DNA of 64,000 nucleotides from Apium graveolens (lineage: Eukaryota > Streptophyta > Magnoliopsida > Apiales > Apiaceae). The notes under the pieces are model-generated. The model did no database searches. It was not told the DNA's origin and worked only from the letters and a program-made list of their open reading frames with translations. Where the stretch lies: the NCBI RefSeq assembly GCF_009905375.1, contig NC_133650.1, positions 170,332,518 through 170,396,517 of the forward strand, given 5' to 3'. The position numbers were made by a program, and so were the translations under genes. This document shows positions 34,368-46,928 of this stretch, in pieces. Each line of letters begins with the position of its first letter. Position 1 is the first letter of the stretch.

Positions 34368-37300
34368 TGTAACACCCCAGATCCAGGGTCGGGGATCCGG
34401 GTCGTCATGGTCTTTCTTTCCATAATATCACTTAACTTAATTAATAATAAATAACCTCATATTGTGACCCTACACTAACACACACCACAACACGTTATAG
34501 TCTCAGAGATGAAATTGAAATAAGTACAAGTCCTTGGATCCACAATTTAAAAGTTATTACAACCCAAAATGATTACTTGATAAGTTTACAGTTAATTGCC
34601 ATTATCTGCCACAAGTTATAATTATACATAATTGATTCCCAAAAGTAGAATGCCTGATCTACAAATAGATCTACCTCTGCAGCTATAGCAGCTACGATAT
34701 CAACGGGAAGATGCGGGACGCTTCCCATGCTCTTGCGCTGGGTCTGCTTGAGTCTGGCCATCCTTCCTAACTGTTGTTGTGTGATAATGAAATGAAGCAA
34801 GAGTGAGCATTATAGCTCGCAAGATAATATATAGCGTAATCAATAATGCAAGTATCTAACCAGATAACTTACTGGAAATTCTTATTAAGTGTAAGATAAT
34901 TACTTACTGGATATAAGCTTAAAGGGAGATGAAGTTACCAATTACTTCACTATACTTATATCATTTTAGAAAACTTCTTGAACGACCACTGTTCAAACTA
35001 TACTAAGTTTTCAAAGGTTCATCATATAGATGAGACTACAATATAAGACTGGAATAGATTCAATCTTTGAAATATTGTTTAAAAGAAATGAAGTTACGAG
35101 ATACTTTATTTGATGGAAACATCATTATAACTGTTTGACCCTGCGAATGCTTTGGCAATCACCCATCCGTTATCTTTCGATCGAAATGCTCCGGGTAGTT
35201 TTGCAGAAATATCCTAACTGGATGATGAACTCATTACGGGAGTTTTCCGCGCTAGGAAGACCAATTATGATGATCAGTCGCAGTAGTGCAACCCCACCAT
35301 TTTTTACATATAGAGGAGAACAGTCAGATTTACATGTCAACCGAACACTGGACTCCTAAGGAATGGACCGTCTTAGCGGAACTTCCGGGCCATTCGGGCC
35401 AATATAATAAGGCTGGGTCGGCGCCACTCGACCACTTACGCCACTCCTAGTTCAGATGAAATCCATGACTCTGAAATGTAAAGCTCGTCCCCCCTTTCCC
35501 CAAGTAGAAACTTGTTGATACGGCTCCACCAAGAAGTCGTATCTAGTTGGAAAGGAAAACTCACTGATATTTCCCAGGCGGTGCCTATTAATGGATTCAC
35601 TTATTCCAAGAATTTTACTTCCCGAGTGTTGGGTAAGTAATCAAAAACTCTTTTATCAAAACAACAACCTTGTTGCGAATATAAAAATACATCACGGAGC
35701 CGGATCCCTCAGATTTTGAGGGAGTATTTAAATCCCCTTCGAAAGGAAGATCTTAAATATGAAAACGAGTTTTGGGACCCGCTCTAACCTTCCAAAAATA
35801 GTTTTGATAAAGTTTTAAAATAATCTCTGGAAATATTTAAAGTAAGAATGATTTGATAATATCAATTATTTTCCGAATACTTGGCAATTATCGAAACATT
35901 ATTCTTTAGGAAAATAAAGAATATTATTTAATAAAATAAGCGAAATCATAAGTCCTCGAATGAATATTCAAAATAATATTCATTAAATAAAATAAGCGGA
36001 GTCATAAGTCCTCGAATGAATATTCAAAATAATATTCATTAAATGAAATAAAACTATGGAATAAACCTTATCTGATTAATAGTTTTAAAAACTATATATA
36101 TATATATAGTTAATATACTCGGGAACATTGCTTCCTGGTTAAGAAAGATGTTCAACTCTGGGTCCCCTATATGAAGGGTATACGCAAGTACTGCTTATCT
36201 CTAGGATAGGTATTATGCAGTTTATAATCAATGGAATCAATAATGAGATATCAAGATTACGAAATAGGCATGCATATGTATATCATATCAGCATGCTCCA
36301 ATATATCGCAAGATTTGCTAATAACAACCATGCACTTATCTCAAGATAATGCATCAATATATTACATCACAACAATAGTATAACGGGTAGAAAACTTGCC
36401 TGAGCGAATGGGATTGGTAAAAGGCCTGGGACGAGTCTGGTAACCTACAAACAACATATAAGTTGGAATTAAACCATGGTCGCTTAAGAAACTAGTCTTT
36501 AACCAATTAGACTCTAACGTTCGCTTTTGCGCTTAACGATTCACATAAGTCGCTCGAGTACACTCGGCTCCACCATTTTTAATAAATTAACCGTTATGAA
36601 TTTTAAGGCGATGCTTTCGCGAATACCCTACCAACCGACCTTTAACCTTATATAATTATTTCATACTCCAAATAGACATTTAAGGACCTTAACCAAGGTT
36701 TCAAAGTAAGGCGAGGGGAAATGGTTCGTTCGCGAAACGCCGTTACTTAAAACAGTCGTTTCTCCTAAACCGTACATCGGATTCAAGAGAACCATATATC
36801 AAAACGAAGCTTACGGCACAATCTAGATAACCATGGAAAAGTCGCAGATTCAACAATTAGCTTTCTGTCCCGAATACTAAAAACAAGCAGTTGTATAAAA
36901 ATGGGCATTACGACGGCTATGTTTACGCGATTACCAAGTTTTAACCACTTCAAATCAATCACCAACCAACTCCCAATCAACATTACAACCAAACTCCATC
37001 CAAACTTCACTACATCAGTACCAACATCTCAAGATTTTCCAATTTATACTACCCCAAACATGAACTAATAGCTATACTTAAGTTCATTAACCAATAACCA
37101 AGATCTACTACTCAAACTCATTACAAATCCAACCAAACTCTAAATATACATGAATCATGGTTTCAAGAACTATAACAAACAAAACCAAACCTAATAATCA
37201 AAGTAAAGTTAGGGTTTGGAGGGGTTATACCTTCCTTGGAGTGATTAGAGTGGCTAGGAAGCCTTAAGAAGCCTTGTGATAGCTTAGGAATGCTTGGATC

Positions 37301-38173
37301 TTAAAGGAAATCAAAGAAAATAATCTTGAAAACACTATTCATCATCTTCTTCCTTGATTTATTAGAAGAGATTCATGAAGAAATAGAAGCTTAAACTTCT
37401 AGGATATGCTTATCTAATCATAAGGGACCTTGGGTAATTACCTTGGCAATTAAGAAAGCTAGAATCTTGATTTTTGGAATTTTTCTTCTTGAAAAGTGAA
37501 GAAAGCCGAGAGCTAGATGTTCTTGGGAGAGTTTTTTCTTTGTTAAATGTCTTTGTGGTGGAAAATGAAGTGAAAGGGGATATTTGGATGATTTGTTGGT
37601 TGATTAAAGTGAGTGGAGTATGACTAAGGATGACATCATCTTGGTGACTTCATCATTTTCCACTTGTCATCACTTGGTGGTGGAAGCATCTTTTTATGCT
37701 AATCTTTGCTAAATTGCTTGATTATCATCCTTAATCCTTGCACTAATCTCTCTTTCATTACTTGTCATTTAATTGTTTTACGACTCGTTTATCGTTCGTT
37801 CTTGCTAATCGTTTGAGGGATCATAGCCGGGATCTTATTACTTGGGTTTCCCCTAAACCTTTCTCAATATTTTATATTCCTTTTTATAATCCTCTCTTAT
37901 AATCCTTGAATTTAAATCCTTTTTAATCATGTTACCTAATACTCAATTCTTTCGGTATCTGGTGGATTTTCGGGAAAAATCAAAGTGTTCGAATTTGGAT
38001 TCTGATTATCTTTACATACACTTATATACCATATAGAGTACTAATAAGATCTCAGAATATCAATAAAAGAACTGCTACATAGTGTGGCATGAAAAGTTTT
38101 CTTATTCAGCATAATCAGCAAAATCACTATTCATAAGGGTTACAAAAAGTCCAAAATTTTTGGGGTTATTACA
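34368..38173 (-). repeat. 5' LTR of Gypsy-1 (3806 bp)
   Basis: Bounded by TGTAACACC at 34368 and TTATTACA at 38173. It carries two 58 bp tandem units at about 35938-36054 and an (AT)n tract near 36092-36110. It is colinear with 24640-28362. Confidence 0.92.
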
Positions 38174-38178
38174 ATTTA
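38174..38178 (+). other. Target-site duplication of Gypsy-1, right copy
   Basis: ATTTA, identical to 24635-24639. Counting one copy, the Copia-2 gag frame continues across the insertion. Confidence 0.95.
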
Positions 38179-38400
38179 GCATACCTTATTGGAATAACAT
38201 GTTTGCAAATAGCATGCCTTTTCATTTAAACCAAAATGTGCATGATAATTATGTTTCAATGACTGGTTTCAAAGGTCCAACTCAAATGACTAAGGATGAA
38301 TCTGAGATCCCTAAATCAAATAAGGTCCAACCTTAGAAAATAAAGAAAAAGGCTAACAAGGCAGGACCCAAGGAAACTTGGGTGCCAAAATAAACTTGAT
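38174..38400 (+). pseudogene. Copia-2 gag, C-terminal part after the Gypsy-1 insertion
   Basis: Continues the gag frame interrupted at 24639 and ends in a Lys-rich tail with GPKETWVPK, a typical Sirevirus gag terminus. One stop (TAG near 38335) lies in the frame. Confidence 0.75.
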
Positions 38401-38410
38401 TTGGTTTTGA

Positions 38411-41400
38411 TGTGTGCAGGGAAATAGAAAGAATCTTTGGTATCTAGACAGTGGTTGCTCAAGGTACATGATAGGAGATTTTACACTGTTCACTGAGTTC
38501 AAGGAAAAAGCTGGCCCAAGTATAATGTCATCATTGAAGAGGTCAACAAGGGTTATACTGTGGGATATGGCACAAAAAGTTGTCCCATCATTAACCATCA
38601 TTGAACTCAGTGGCACAAGAAGCTGTCCCATCTAAACTTGAAGACCATGAATGAGCTAGTCAAGAAAGAATTGGTCAGAGGTATTCCTCAAGTGGAGTTT
38701 ATTAAGGATGGATTGTGTAATGCCTGCCAGAAAGGAAAGCAGATTAAAGCATCATTCAGAAAGAAGCTTGATTCAACAATTGAAGAACCTTTGCAACTGT
38801 TGCACATGGATTTGTTTGGACCAATCAATGTGTTGTCCATCTCAAGGAAAAGATATTGCCTAGTAATTGTAGATGATTTCTCTAAGTTCTCTTAGACATA
38901 TTTTCTAAAGTCCAAAGATGAAGCTAGTGAAATCATCATCAATCACATAAGGCAAGTCAACAATCATCTTGACTTCAAAGTAAGAAGAATCAGGAGTGAC
39001 AATGGAACTGAGTTCAAGAATTCTGTGATGGGATCATTTTGTGAAGAGAATGGGATTATGCATGAGTTTTCTGCAGCTAGAACTCCACAACAAAATGGAG
39101 TGGTGGAAAGGAAAAATAGATCTCTTATTTAAGCTGCAAGAACAATGCTAGAAGAATCGAAGTTACCAACATATTTTTGGGCTGAAGCTGTGAATACTGC
39201 ATCGTACACTCAGAATATTTCTTTGGTTAATCAAGCAAAATGCATGACACCCTACCAATTGTTCAAAACACGAAGCCAACTCTAAATTTTTTACACGTCT
39301 TTGGCTGCAAATTCTATATCTTAAGGAATCAAACTGATCAACATGGAAAGTTTGATGCCAAAGCAGATAAAGGAATTTTTGTTGGATATGCTGTGGGAAA
39401 AGCATATAAATTCTACAATCTAAAAACCAACATTGTTATGGAATATGTACATGTTGTGTTTGATGATAAAAAGATTGAAGGACTGCAAGATGGAGATTTC
39501 CATGAAAGCCTCAAATTCGATAATGTTAAGATGGTTAGTGATGACAGTGATGATGAAAGTGATCAAGAAACGGTGGCTAAGGAAAATACAGAAAAATCTA
39601 CACCTAATGAAACACATAACTCAACATCCATCGAGTTACATAATGCTTCATCCGTCGGTAGAGAATCAACTTCATCCGTCGAGATACATAGTGCTTCATC
39701 CGTCGGAACAATAAGAGAAGCTGAGAGTCAAAATAGGTCACTTACTGAAAGAACCCCATCTTTAAGTCAAAGATCCACAAACTCAGGGGGAGTGCTTATG
39801 ATCAAAACTCAGTCACACATATAGACAACAATCATCTTCATCTATAGCTAATCTACCACAATAGAGAAAATGGACTAGAGTTACATAATGAGTATTGGTG
39901 ATGCATCCTCTAGAGTTCAAACAAGGAAAGCAACTCAAGAAGAATGTCTATATAGCATGTTTCTCTCCAAAGAAGAACAAAAGAAGGTAGAAGAAGCTCT
40001 GTTGGATCCTGATTGGGTTTTAGCTATGCAGGAAGAGCTAAACCAATTTGAAAGGAACAAAGTAGGGAAGCTGGTACCCAAGCCTAAAGGAAAGAATCCA
40101 ATTGACACCAAGTGGGTATTCAAAAACAAGATGGATGAAAATGGCTTAGTTGTCAGGAACAAAGCTAGATTGGTTGCTAAGGGCTATTGTCAACAAGAAG
40201 GAATAAATTTTGATGAAACTTTTGCTCCTGTTGCACGACTTGAAGCCATCAGAATTTTCTTAGCCTATGCAGGTCATGCCAATTTCAAAGTCTTTCAAAT
40301 GGATGTCAAAAGTGCCTTTCAGAATGGAGATTTGGAGGAAGTCTATGTCAGTCAGCCTCCTGGTTTTGAAGATCCAAATTTTCCAGAATATGTCTACTAT
40401 CTTTTGAAAGCACTTTATGGATTGAAGCAAGCACCTAAAGCCTGGTATGATACTTTGTCAAAGTTTCTCTTAGAAAATCACTTCACAAAAGGTACTGTTG
40501 ACAAAACTTTATTCTTTAGAAATGTTAATGGCTATAGTATACTTGTTCAAATTTATGTAGATGATATTATATTTGGCTCTACAGATGAAAAACTTTGCAA
40601 AATGTTTGCCAAATTGATGCAAAGTAAGTATGAAATGAGCATGATGGGAGAACTAACTTACTTTCTTGGATTACAAGTTAAGCAAGTTAGTGATGGAATA
40701 TTCATTAGTCAAACCAAATATATTTATGATATTTTAAAGAAGTTTGATCTACTGGATTGCACATCTGCAAAAACTCCCATAGCCACTGCAACTAAGCTTT
40801 AATTAAACACTACTGAAAAGTCTGTGGATATTTCAAGCTATAGAGGCATGGTTGGCTCACTTTTGTACTTAACAGCTAGTAGGCCAGATATAATGTTTGC
40901 TACTTGTCTTTGTGCTTGATTTCAGGCTGATCCTAGAGAATCTCACTTAGTAGCCATTAAGAGAATTTTCAGATATCTCAAGGGAACACCAAAACTTGGC
41001 ATTTGTACCCTAGAGATTCTGGTTTTGATCTAACTGGTTATTCAGATGCAGATTATGCAGGTTGTAAAATAGATAGAAAGAGTACAACAGGAACCTGTCA
41101 ATTTCTAGGAAACAAGCTTGTATCCAGGTTCAGTAAAAAGCAAAATTCAGTTTCTACTTCTACGGTTGAAGCTGAATATATTGCTGCTGGCAGTTGCTGT
41201 GCACAGATTTTATGGATAAAAAATCAACTGTTGGACTATGGTCTATAAGTGGACAGAATTCCTATTATCTGTGATGACATAAGTGCAATTGCCATCACTG
41301 AAAATCCAGTACAGCATTCAAGAACAAAGCACATAGACATCAAGTACCATTTTATTAGGGAACATGTGATGAATGGTACTATGGAACTTCACTTTGTTCC

Positions 41401-41497
41401 AAGTAAAAAGATGCTTGCAGATATCTTTACAAAGCCACTTGATGAATCCACCTTTTCTAGGTTGGTAAGTGAGTTAGGTATGCTTAATTATTCTTAA
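38411..41497 (+). pseudogene. Copia-2 pol: protease, integrase, reverse transcriptase, RNase H (broken)
   Basis: Protease begins with WYLDSGCSR (DSG kept, about 38440) but is cut short by an internal deletion. The GAG-pre-integrase domain with CNACQKGKQ follows (38638-38895), then an integrase core with SDNGTEF and QQNGVVERKN interrupted by stops near 38893 and 39130. The linker is 39240-39824. The reverse transcriptase is mostly open (39888-40802, YVDD at about 40554). RNase H lies in pieces (41003-41248 with DADYAG; 41249-41497 with HIDIKYHF). At least six disabling changes are visible. Same family type as Copia-1 but clearly older. Confidence 0.9.
39625..39707 (+). repeat. 24 bp tandem repeat coding SSV(G/E) in the Copia-2 pol linker
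   Basis: Four copies of CATCC(G/A)TCG(G/A) spaced exactly 24 bp apart (39625, 39649, 39673, 39697). In this frame they give Ser-Ile/Val-Glu/Gly repeats within the Ser/Thr/Asn-rich linker between integrase and reverse transcriptase. The DNA word is the same as in the element's LTR and internal leader. Confidence 0.88.
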
Positions 41498-41591
41498 ATT
41501 AGTTTTGATAATTTTGCAAGTTATGATGCAGCCAAAAACTTAATTGATTTTTCTGTTTAGATAAAGTTTTGGCTAAGTCAAAATTTACATC

Positions 41592-41715
41592 TCGACGGAT
41601 GCTCATTATCCATCGAATTTGATCATCCGTCGAAACAGATTAGCTTGATAAAAATCAATTACTTTTCTGGATCATTTTATATCCGACGGATTACTGCTTT
41701 ATCCTCATCCGTCGA
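41592..41715 (+). repeat. CGACGGAT/CATCCGTCGA motif array upstream of the Copia-2 extra ORF
   Basis: TCGACGGATG (41592), ATCCATCGAA (about 41609), CATCCGTCGA (41624), CCGACGGAT (41683) and CATCCGTCGA (41706) alternate in orientation, so pairs can form stems. It lies in the non-coding spacer, about 190 bp before a TATA box. Confidence 0.85.
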
Positions 41716-41906
41716 ATTGTTTACATCTTAGCCGTTAAAAGTACTGAACATTATCCATTGGATATACTTATAGTTTGTAAGTATGACACGACAGATAATT
41801 GACAGAATTTTGACAGTTTATTTTATTTTTAAACGGCTATTTTAGGCTATTTTGATTGGTTACTTTATTTTACTTAATTACTTTTGACAGTTTATTTCTA
41901 AGATGG

Positions 41907-41914
41907 TATAAAAG
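41907..41914 (+). promoter_or_regulatory. TATA box for the Copia-2 extra ORF (predicted)
   Basis: TATAAAAG is followed by a CT-rich leader and the ATG at 42024 (110 bp downstream). The layout (motif array, TATA, pyrimidine-rich leader, extra ORF) repeats that of Copia-1 at 2655-3559. Confidence 0.58.
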
Positions 41915-42023
41915 CTAAATTCATTTTCATTCTTTTCTTTTATCATTCTCAAAGCAATTTCTTTAACTCTCTTCTTCTCCAAAGTAAATACTTTATCTCT
42001 CTGCAAATTTCCTCACCTTAACA

Positions 42024-45000
42024 ATGGCACCAGTAGTCAAAATCACGTCTCAGTCTGGATTCATCTATGAGAAAAACAATTTCGTAGCTCTTGTGAACAT
42101 GGAAATACCGGCTTCTAAAGAGTTTCACAAAATGATGGATTTTGTGAAGGGATGCAAACTCAGTTATGCTATGTTGGAATCACCCACAATCTACTGTGAA
42201 GTTGTGGAGGAGATATGGACAACTGTTGTGTACCAGTCTACAGACAAAACCATAACTTATACTCTCAAAGGTAAGCAATACTGCATTAACAATGATGTAA
42301 TTCAAGCATGCTTTAAGATTCCTGAGAACACTGCTACTGAACCACACACATATGCTAATTTAGTTACCATGCTTAATTCTATTGGCTATGCTCTTCCTAC
42401 CACTAAGTTAAGTGAGATTAGAAGGCTAGGTCTTAGGAAAGAGTGGAGTTATTTATGTGATGTAGTTACCAAAGTGTTTTCTGGTAAGATAAGTAACTTT
42501 GATTCTGTCAACACTGCCATGCTTAACATGCTTTATATGCTAGTCACTGATAAGTGCCATAATTTCAGTGACATGATCATGTTTGAGTTAGGTTACAAGT
42601 TAGGGGATATTAAAAAGAGAACTAAAAATATCTATTATGCTAGATTCTTTATGATTCTTGCTAACCATTTTGTTGAGGATGTTGTTGTTGAGAACCCAAC
42701 CAACAAACTGGATTATTGGGTTCAAGAAAGGAGAGTGCTTGTAGATCTTAACAGAGCAAGTCATCACAATGAGGTGCCCCTTTTCTATTTTCCAATCATG
42801 GAGGGCCCTCAGGTAAGTGAGGTAAGCACCACTGTCTCTACTATTCCAACCTCCTAAATTTCTTTGCCTTTGAGTGTGGCCATGGCATCTGTGTCAATGA
42901 CCCAACAGATGTATACCCAAGCCACCAAAACAAAAATTTCAAAATCCAAATCAAAGAAAACCCCCTTTGGTTTCTCTAAAAAGAAACTAGTTGCAAAATC
43001 AACCAAAACTAAAGAGGGGAGTGTGAAGGGTGGTAAGTTAGGTGAGGGACAGGGTGAACACCAAAGAAACCCCAAGGATAAGGATGGAGAGGTAAGTGTA
43101 CCCAAGCCTAGCCACACCACAGTTTCCCAACAAACTGTGGTGATTAATAAGGAAATTAGCTCACTTCTAGTTTCATCCTCTCAAAAGGATGTTACTATTG
43201 AAACAAGCTCCCAACCAGGAGTATAGGCCAAGAGGGTAAGGGACACAAGCTCACCCCCAAACTTATGCTAGAAAGAAGAGATCCAAAACCATTGGGGATG
43301 CACATGGAACACACACAGTGGAAACTGAAGCTAAAGACTCAGTCAGTGCACCATCTCAAATTCAGATTGATGTGGCTCCAATAAATGTGGAGTCACAACC
43401 AAAATATTTAATCATAGAAGCACCACACACACCAAACTCTCCCATAAATTCTCTGCATGTGGATATGATCAACACATCAATTCCTGATTCCCCTTCTTTA
43501 ACTCTGTTGGGGAAGCCAAAATCTAGTGCAAGTGAGCATCATCTTTTAGATGATTTGTTGGCTCACTTGCCAATTCTTTCACGAACTATTGAGACATCTT
43601 TCACGAACTATTGAGACATCTGTGCCCAAATTTTCATCAATCTGCACAGAGTCTACAATAGTCTCCACTCCAAACTCATTCATTTCTTATATTTCGGTGG
43701 ATATTATTCATCCGTCGGTTAGTGATTGTATTCCGATGGATGTGCCTAACAGCAGTCATCCGTCGGCTATCCTAACTCCTACCCCGATGGATGTTCCTCA
43801 TCCGTCAGTACTCACTACACACACTGAAATTTCAAAAATTGTTACAAGTGTAGATGAGTTAGTAGTTGTACAATCACTCTTAGGACTGAGGGAAGGGAGT
43901 GAATTGAGTGAGAGGCTGAGTTGCTCTCAGGAAAAAGGAGAGGAAATGAGTGAACAAATGTAGGGTATTTCTTTCAGCCTGGCAACCGAGAGTGAGAGGA
44001 GTTCCATCTTAGTAGGTGAAGGTGAGGGTGTAAGGGTGGTGAGCCAAAGGGAGCCCTTGATGCAAGAAAAGAGAGAAAATAAGAGAAAAGCAGGTATAGC
44101 TGAATGGGAAGAGCCTATTGTAAATGAGTTAATGGATGTCAATGAGGCTGACAAGAGACAGCTAATTCAGCAAGAATATCTAGTTGTTTTAGACTTTGTT
44201 TCTTTTGAAGCTGAGGAATTTACTCACCCTGTGGCAGCATATCAAGTTCTAGCTGAACAGGACAATGTGGCTGCAAAAAAGATGCTTAACTTGGTGTATA
44301 CAACTGCTTCAATTCAAAGGATGCCATCACAGCCATGCCACCTAAAGCTGCTGATGATGTTGGTTATGGAACTAGTGAGTCTGAAGAGTTCTTTGGAGAT
44401 GAAGATGGTGATAAAGAAGAGTTCATGGACATAGGGGAGAAGAAGGCCCTAGCTCTAGATCAAACATTCCACCTTGGGTGTTTTCTAAAAAGTGTGGTGA
44501 GCAGCATTTAAAGACAACTCTTTTTCACATCATTCAACAGACACACACTGCTCTTCAAGCCACTACCAATGCTAGCACCAAGAAGCTTCTACAAGCACAC
44601 CTCAACTCTCTACAACTACATCAAATACAAGCTCTTCAACACAATCAAGATGTCACTTCAATCAAAACTGAGATTGGCTAAATCAAGAAGGATGTCTCTG
44701 AAAGATTGGATGCAAAATTCCCAGATACAACAGTACTTGACATCAGTAGATAATTGAGGAAGAATTCTACTCTTGCAACTAAAGTGGATTCCCTAGACAG
44801 AATACTAAAGGCTGTAGAAGCCTCTCTCACATCTATTCATCTAGATCAAGCACATCAGACTCAGTTGCTACAAAAGCTGGTGGCTGCACAAACTTCCACC
44901 TCCACTCTACTTGATGATAACAAAAAGGGGGAGAAAGATTCAATCATCCCAGTTAGTCAAGGAGGGCAAACCAGTGGGGGGGAGCATGTGATAAATATTC

Positions 45001-46643
45001 AAATAAGTCAAGTAATAGTTCCATAAATTACTTTGCCAAAGCCACCAGTATTGGACAACATTGATCTGATCCAAATAGCAGCTGCTAAACTGAATTCAAA
45101 CTCCAATCTCAATATTCTTGATGTTGCAGCCACTGAGAAGGAATTGGATGACAAGTGGAAGAAAATAGATGAAGAAATTCAGAAGAAATTTGGTCAGATA
45201 CAGAAACCAGACAAGACTTTTCATCACCACTCTCAAGTCAAGCAAATCTCAGTGAATGAAATGAGTCTAGGTAGCTTGGAAAAAGGCCAAACTTCATGCA
45301 TCAAATCTCCAAAAGCTAATCTGATTTTGAAACCTAAAAGGAACTATCCAAAGTCATCAGACAAGAATCCCTTGGATCTCATGTTCGAGACTCCAAAACC
45401 AGATGAAAAGAAGCTATTGGCAAGGTCCATGGCATTTTACAAAGATCCATCTGATTCAGTACAAAAGAAGAGAATTTCTAAAATTTATAGGAATATAAAA
45501 GAGATCTATGTGGTGGCTGGACACCCTCAGTTTGCAGTAACAAAAAGGGAAGAAAAAGAAAGGATTAAGCAAGAAAAGAGGCAAGTTGCTTTAGATGCTA
45601 AGAAGCTCAAACAGAAGAAAGAGCAAGATGTTATAGTAGCCAAGCTTCAAGCTGTGAAAACTGCAACTGAAATCTCTGAAAAACCACATGTGATTACTGA
45701 AGCTCAAGATCAGCAAATGCAAAATGAACCTCAACACAAAAGGAAATTCTGATACAAGCTCCATTACAAAAGAAAATTGGACTTCAATGATGATGAAATG
45801 GAAGACTACATTCCCAAACAGTCTACAACTTCAAATCAAACATCCAAGCCCCCAGTGGTACATGAGGAATTCAAGGTGGATCCAACAAAGAATTTTCACG
45901 GTGAGCCTATAATTCCCAAGGATGAGCCAATAGACTGGTAAAGTTTTCCAATTCTTGAACTCAATTTACCTATCTTCAACAAGCCAAAGAAAACAAAGAT
46001 AAGAGCAATTAAGAAGGTCAAGCTTGTGACTCTCAGAACCAAAGCCTTAGCCAAAAGTCAACCAACCGTCAATAAGGGAGATCTACTCTACATCTGTGAC
46101 ATCAAGGAATTTTTTGATATAAACCTCTACTTAAATGAATTGGAAGAGGTAAGAGGAATTGATTCTCACAGACATCTTCCTGAAAAACTAGTGTTTAAGT
46201 ACAAGGGAGGGAAAAAGATCACATGGCCTCTTCACAGGATTCTTCAAGAAAGCCAATTTGTACTAATAAAGGTCTTCTCATCCTTCAAGAAAAACTTTGG
46301 TTTTAATGTAACTGCAAGAAAATTGGTCCTAAAGAAGATAGAAGATCTAAGGAGCAATAAAGCCAAAGATGCACTCCTAAAAACTCTATCAATTCCCTTC
46401 ACAGGAAATAGAGTGCATTTGAGGCCTTATTGGCTAATGGAATTCATGGATAACAAGGGTGTTAGAAGATTCTTCAGACTGGATTACCAATTGAGTATCT
46501 CTAGCAATGAGACTCTATTGGAAATGCAAGAAAAGCTGGATTTGTCAGATGCTGAAGAACTTGAATTCCACAGGCAGCTCCAAAATCATATAGAGGAAAA
46601 CAACAGGAAGCTTGGGAAGAACTCCAGACTATCAAGGAAATAA
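42024..46643 (+). pseudogene. Copia-2 extra ORF (env-like position), broken
   Basis: First open piece 42024-42857 (277 codons) starts MAPVVKITS and corresponds to the N-terminal domain of the Copia-1 extra ORF: EW at 140-141, KVF at 150-152, SNF at 157-159, YYARF at 204-208. Later pieces, separated by stops and frameshifts, are a Lys/Ser-rich segment (42864-43226), Pro/Ser-rich segments with repeated HPS and PMDV words (43318-43963), a helical Gln-rich region (44478-45026), a Lys/Glu coiled-coil-like region (45033-45752) and a C-terminal domain with RFFRLDYQL (46026-46643). The C-terminal part shows no evident likeness to Copia-1. No membrane segment is evident. Confidence 0.78.
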
Positions 46644-46837
46644 AAATCATCTGCTCAAACTAGAGAGCACCTTGATAATGATTGTGAGAATCCTTTGTAC
46701 ACTTTTACTTTGTTCAATTTTCAATAAACTTGTAGCACTTATCAGTTTTATCTACTATATTTTAATCTGTACATTTGGGGTGTTTTTTTATCATCAAGTT
46801 TCTCTTAATTTATGGCTAGAATTCCAGTAGACATAAA

Positions 46838-46848
46838 TTGGGGGAGAT
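46838..46848 (+). other. Polypurine tract of Copia-2
   Basis: TTGGGGGAGAT directly precedes the LTR start TGTTAGG, the same arrangement as at 7191-7204. Confidence 0.85.
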
Positions 46849-46928
46849 TGTTAGGAATATGTTGTGAACTTGATGATAAGTTAAACAAAACACCTTAGTA
46901 GTTTTAGCTTAGTGAAATTTGTAGCTCT

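Larger units (their letters stand above)
24640..38173 (-). mobile_element. Gypsy-1: complete Tekay/Del-like chromovirus with long LTRs
   Basis: A full-length minus-strand Ty3/gypsy element of 13.5 kb: LTR 34368-38173, PBS 34351-34363, leader with an upstream ORF, gag, protease, reverse transcriptase, RNase H, integrase with C-terminal chromodomain-like segment, polypurine tract 28363-28375, LTR 24640-28362. The flanking ATTTA duplication is perfect. The coding part has several in-frame stops and frameshifts and lost catalytic residues, so it is no longer autonomous. Chromodomain, tRNA-iMet PBS and kilobase-scale LTRs point to the Tekay/Del lineage. Confidence 0.92.
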
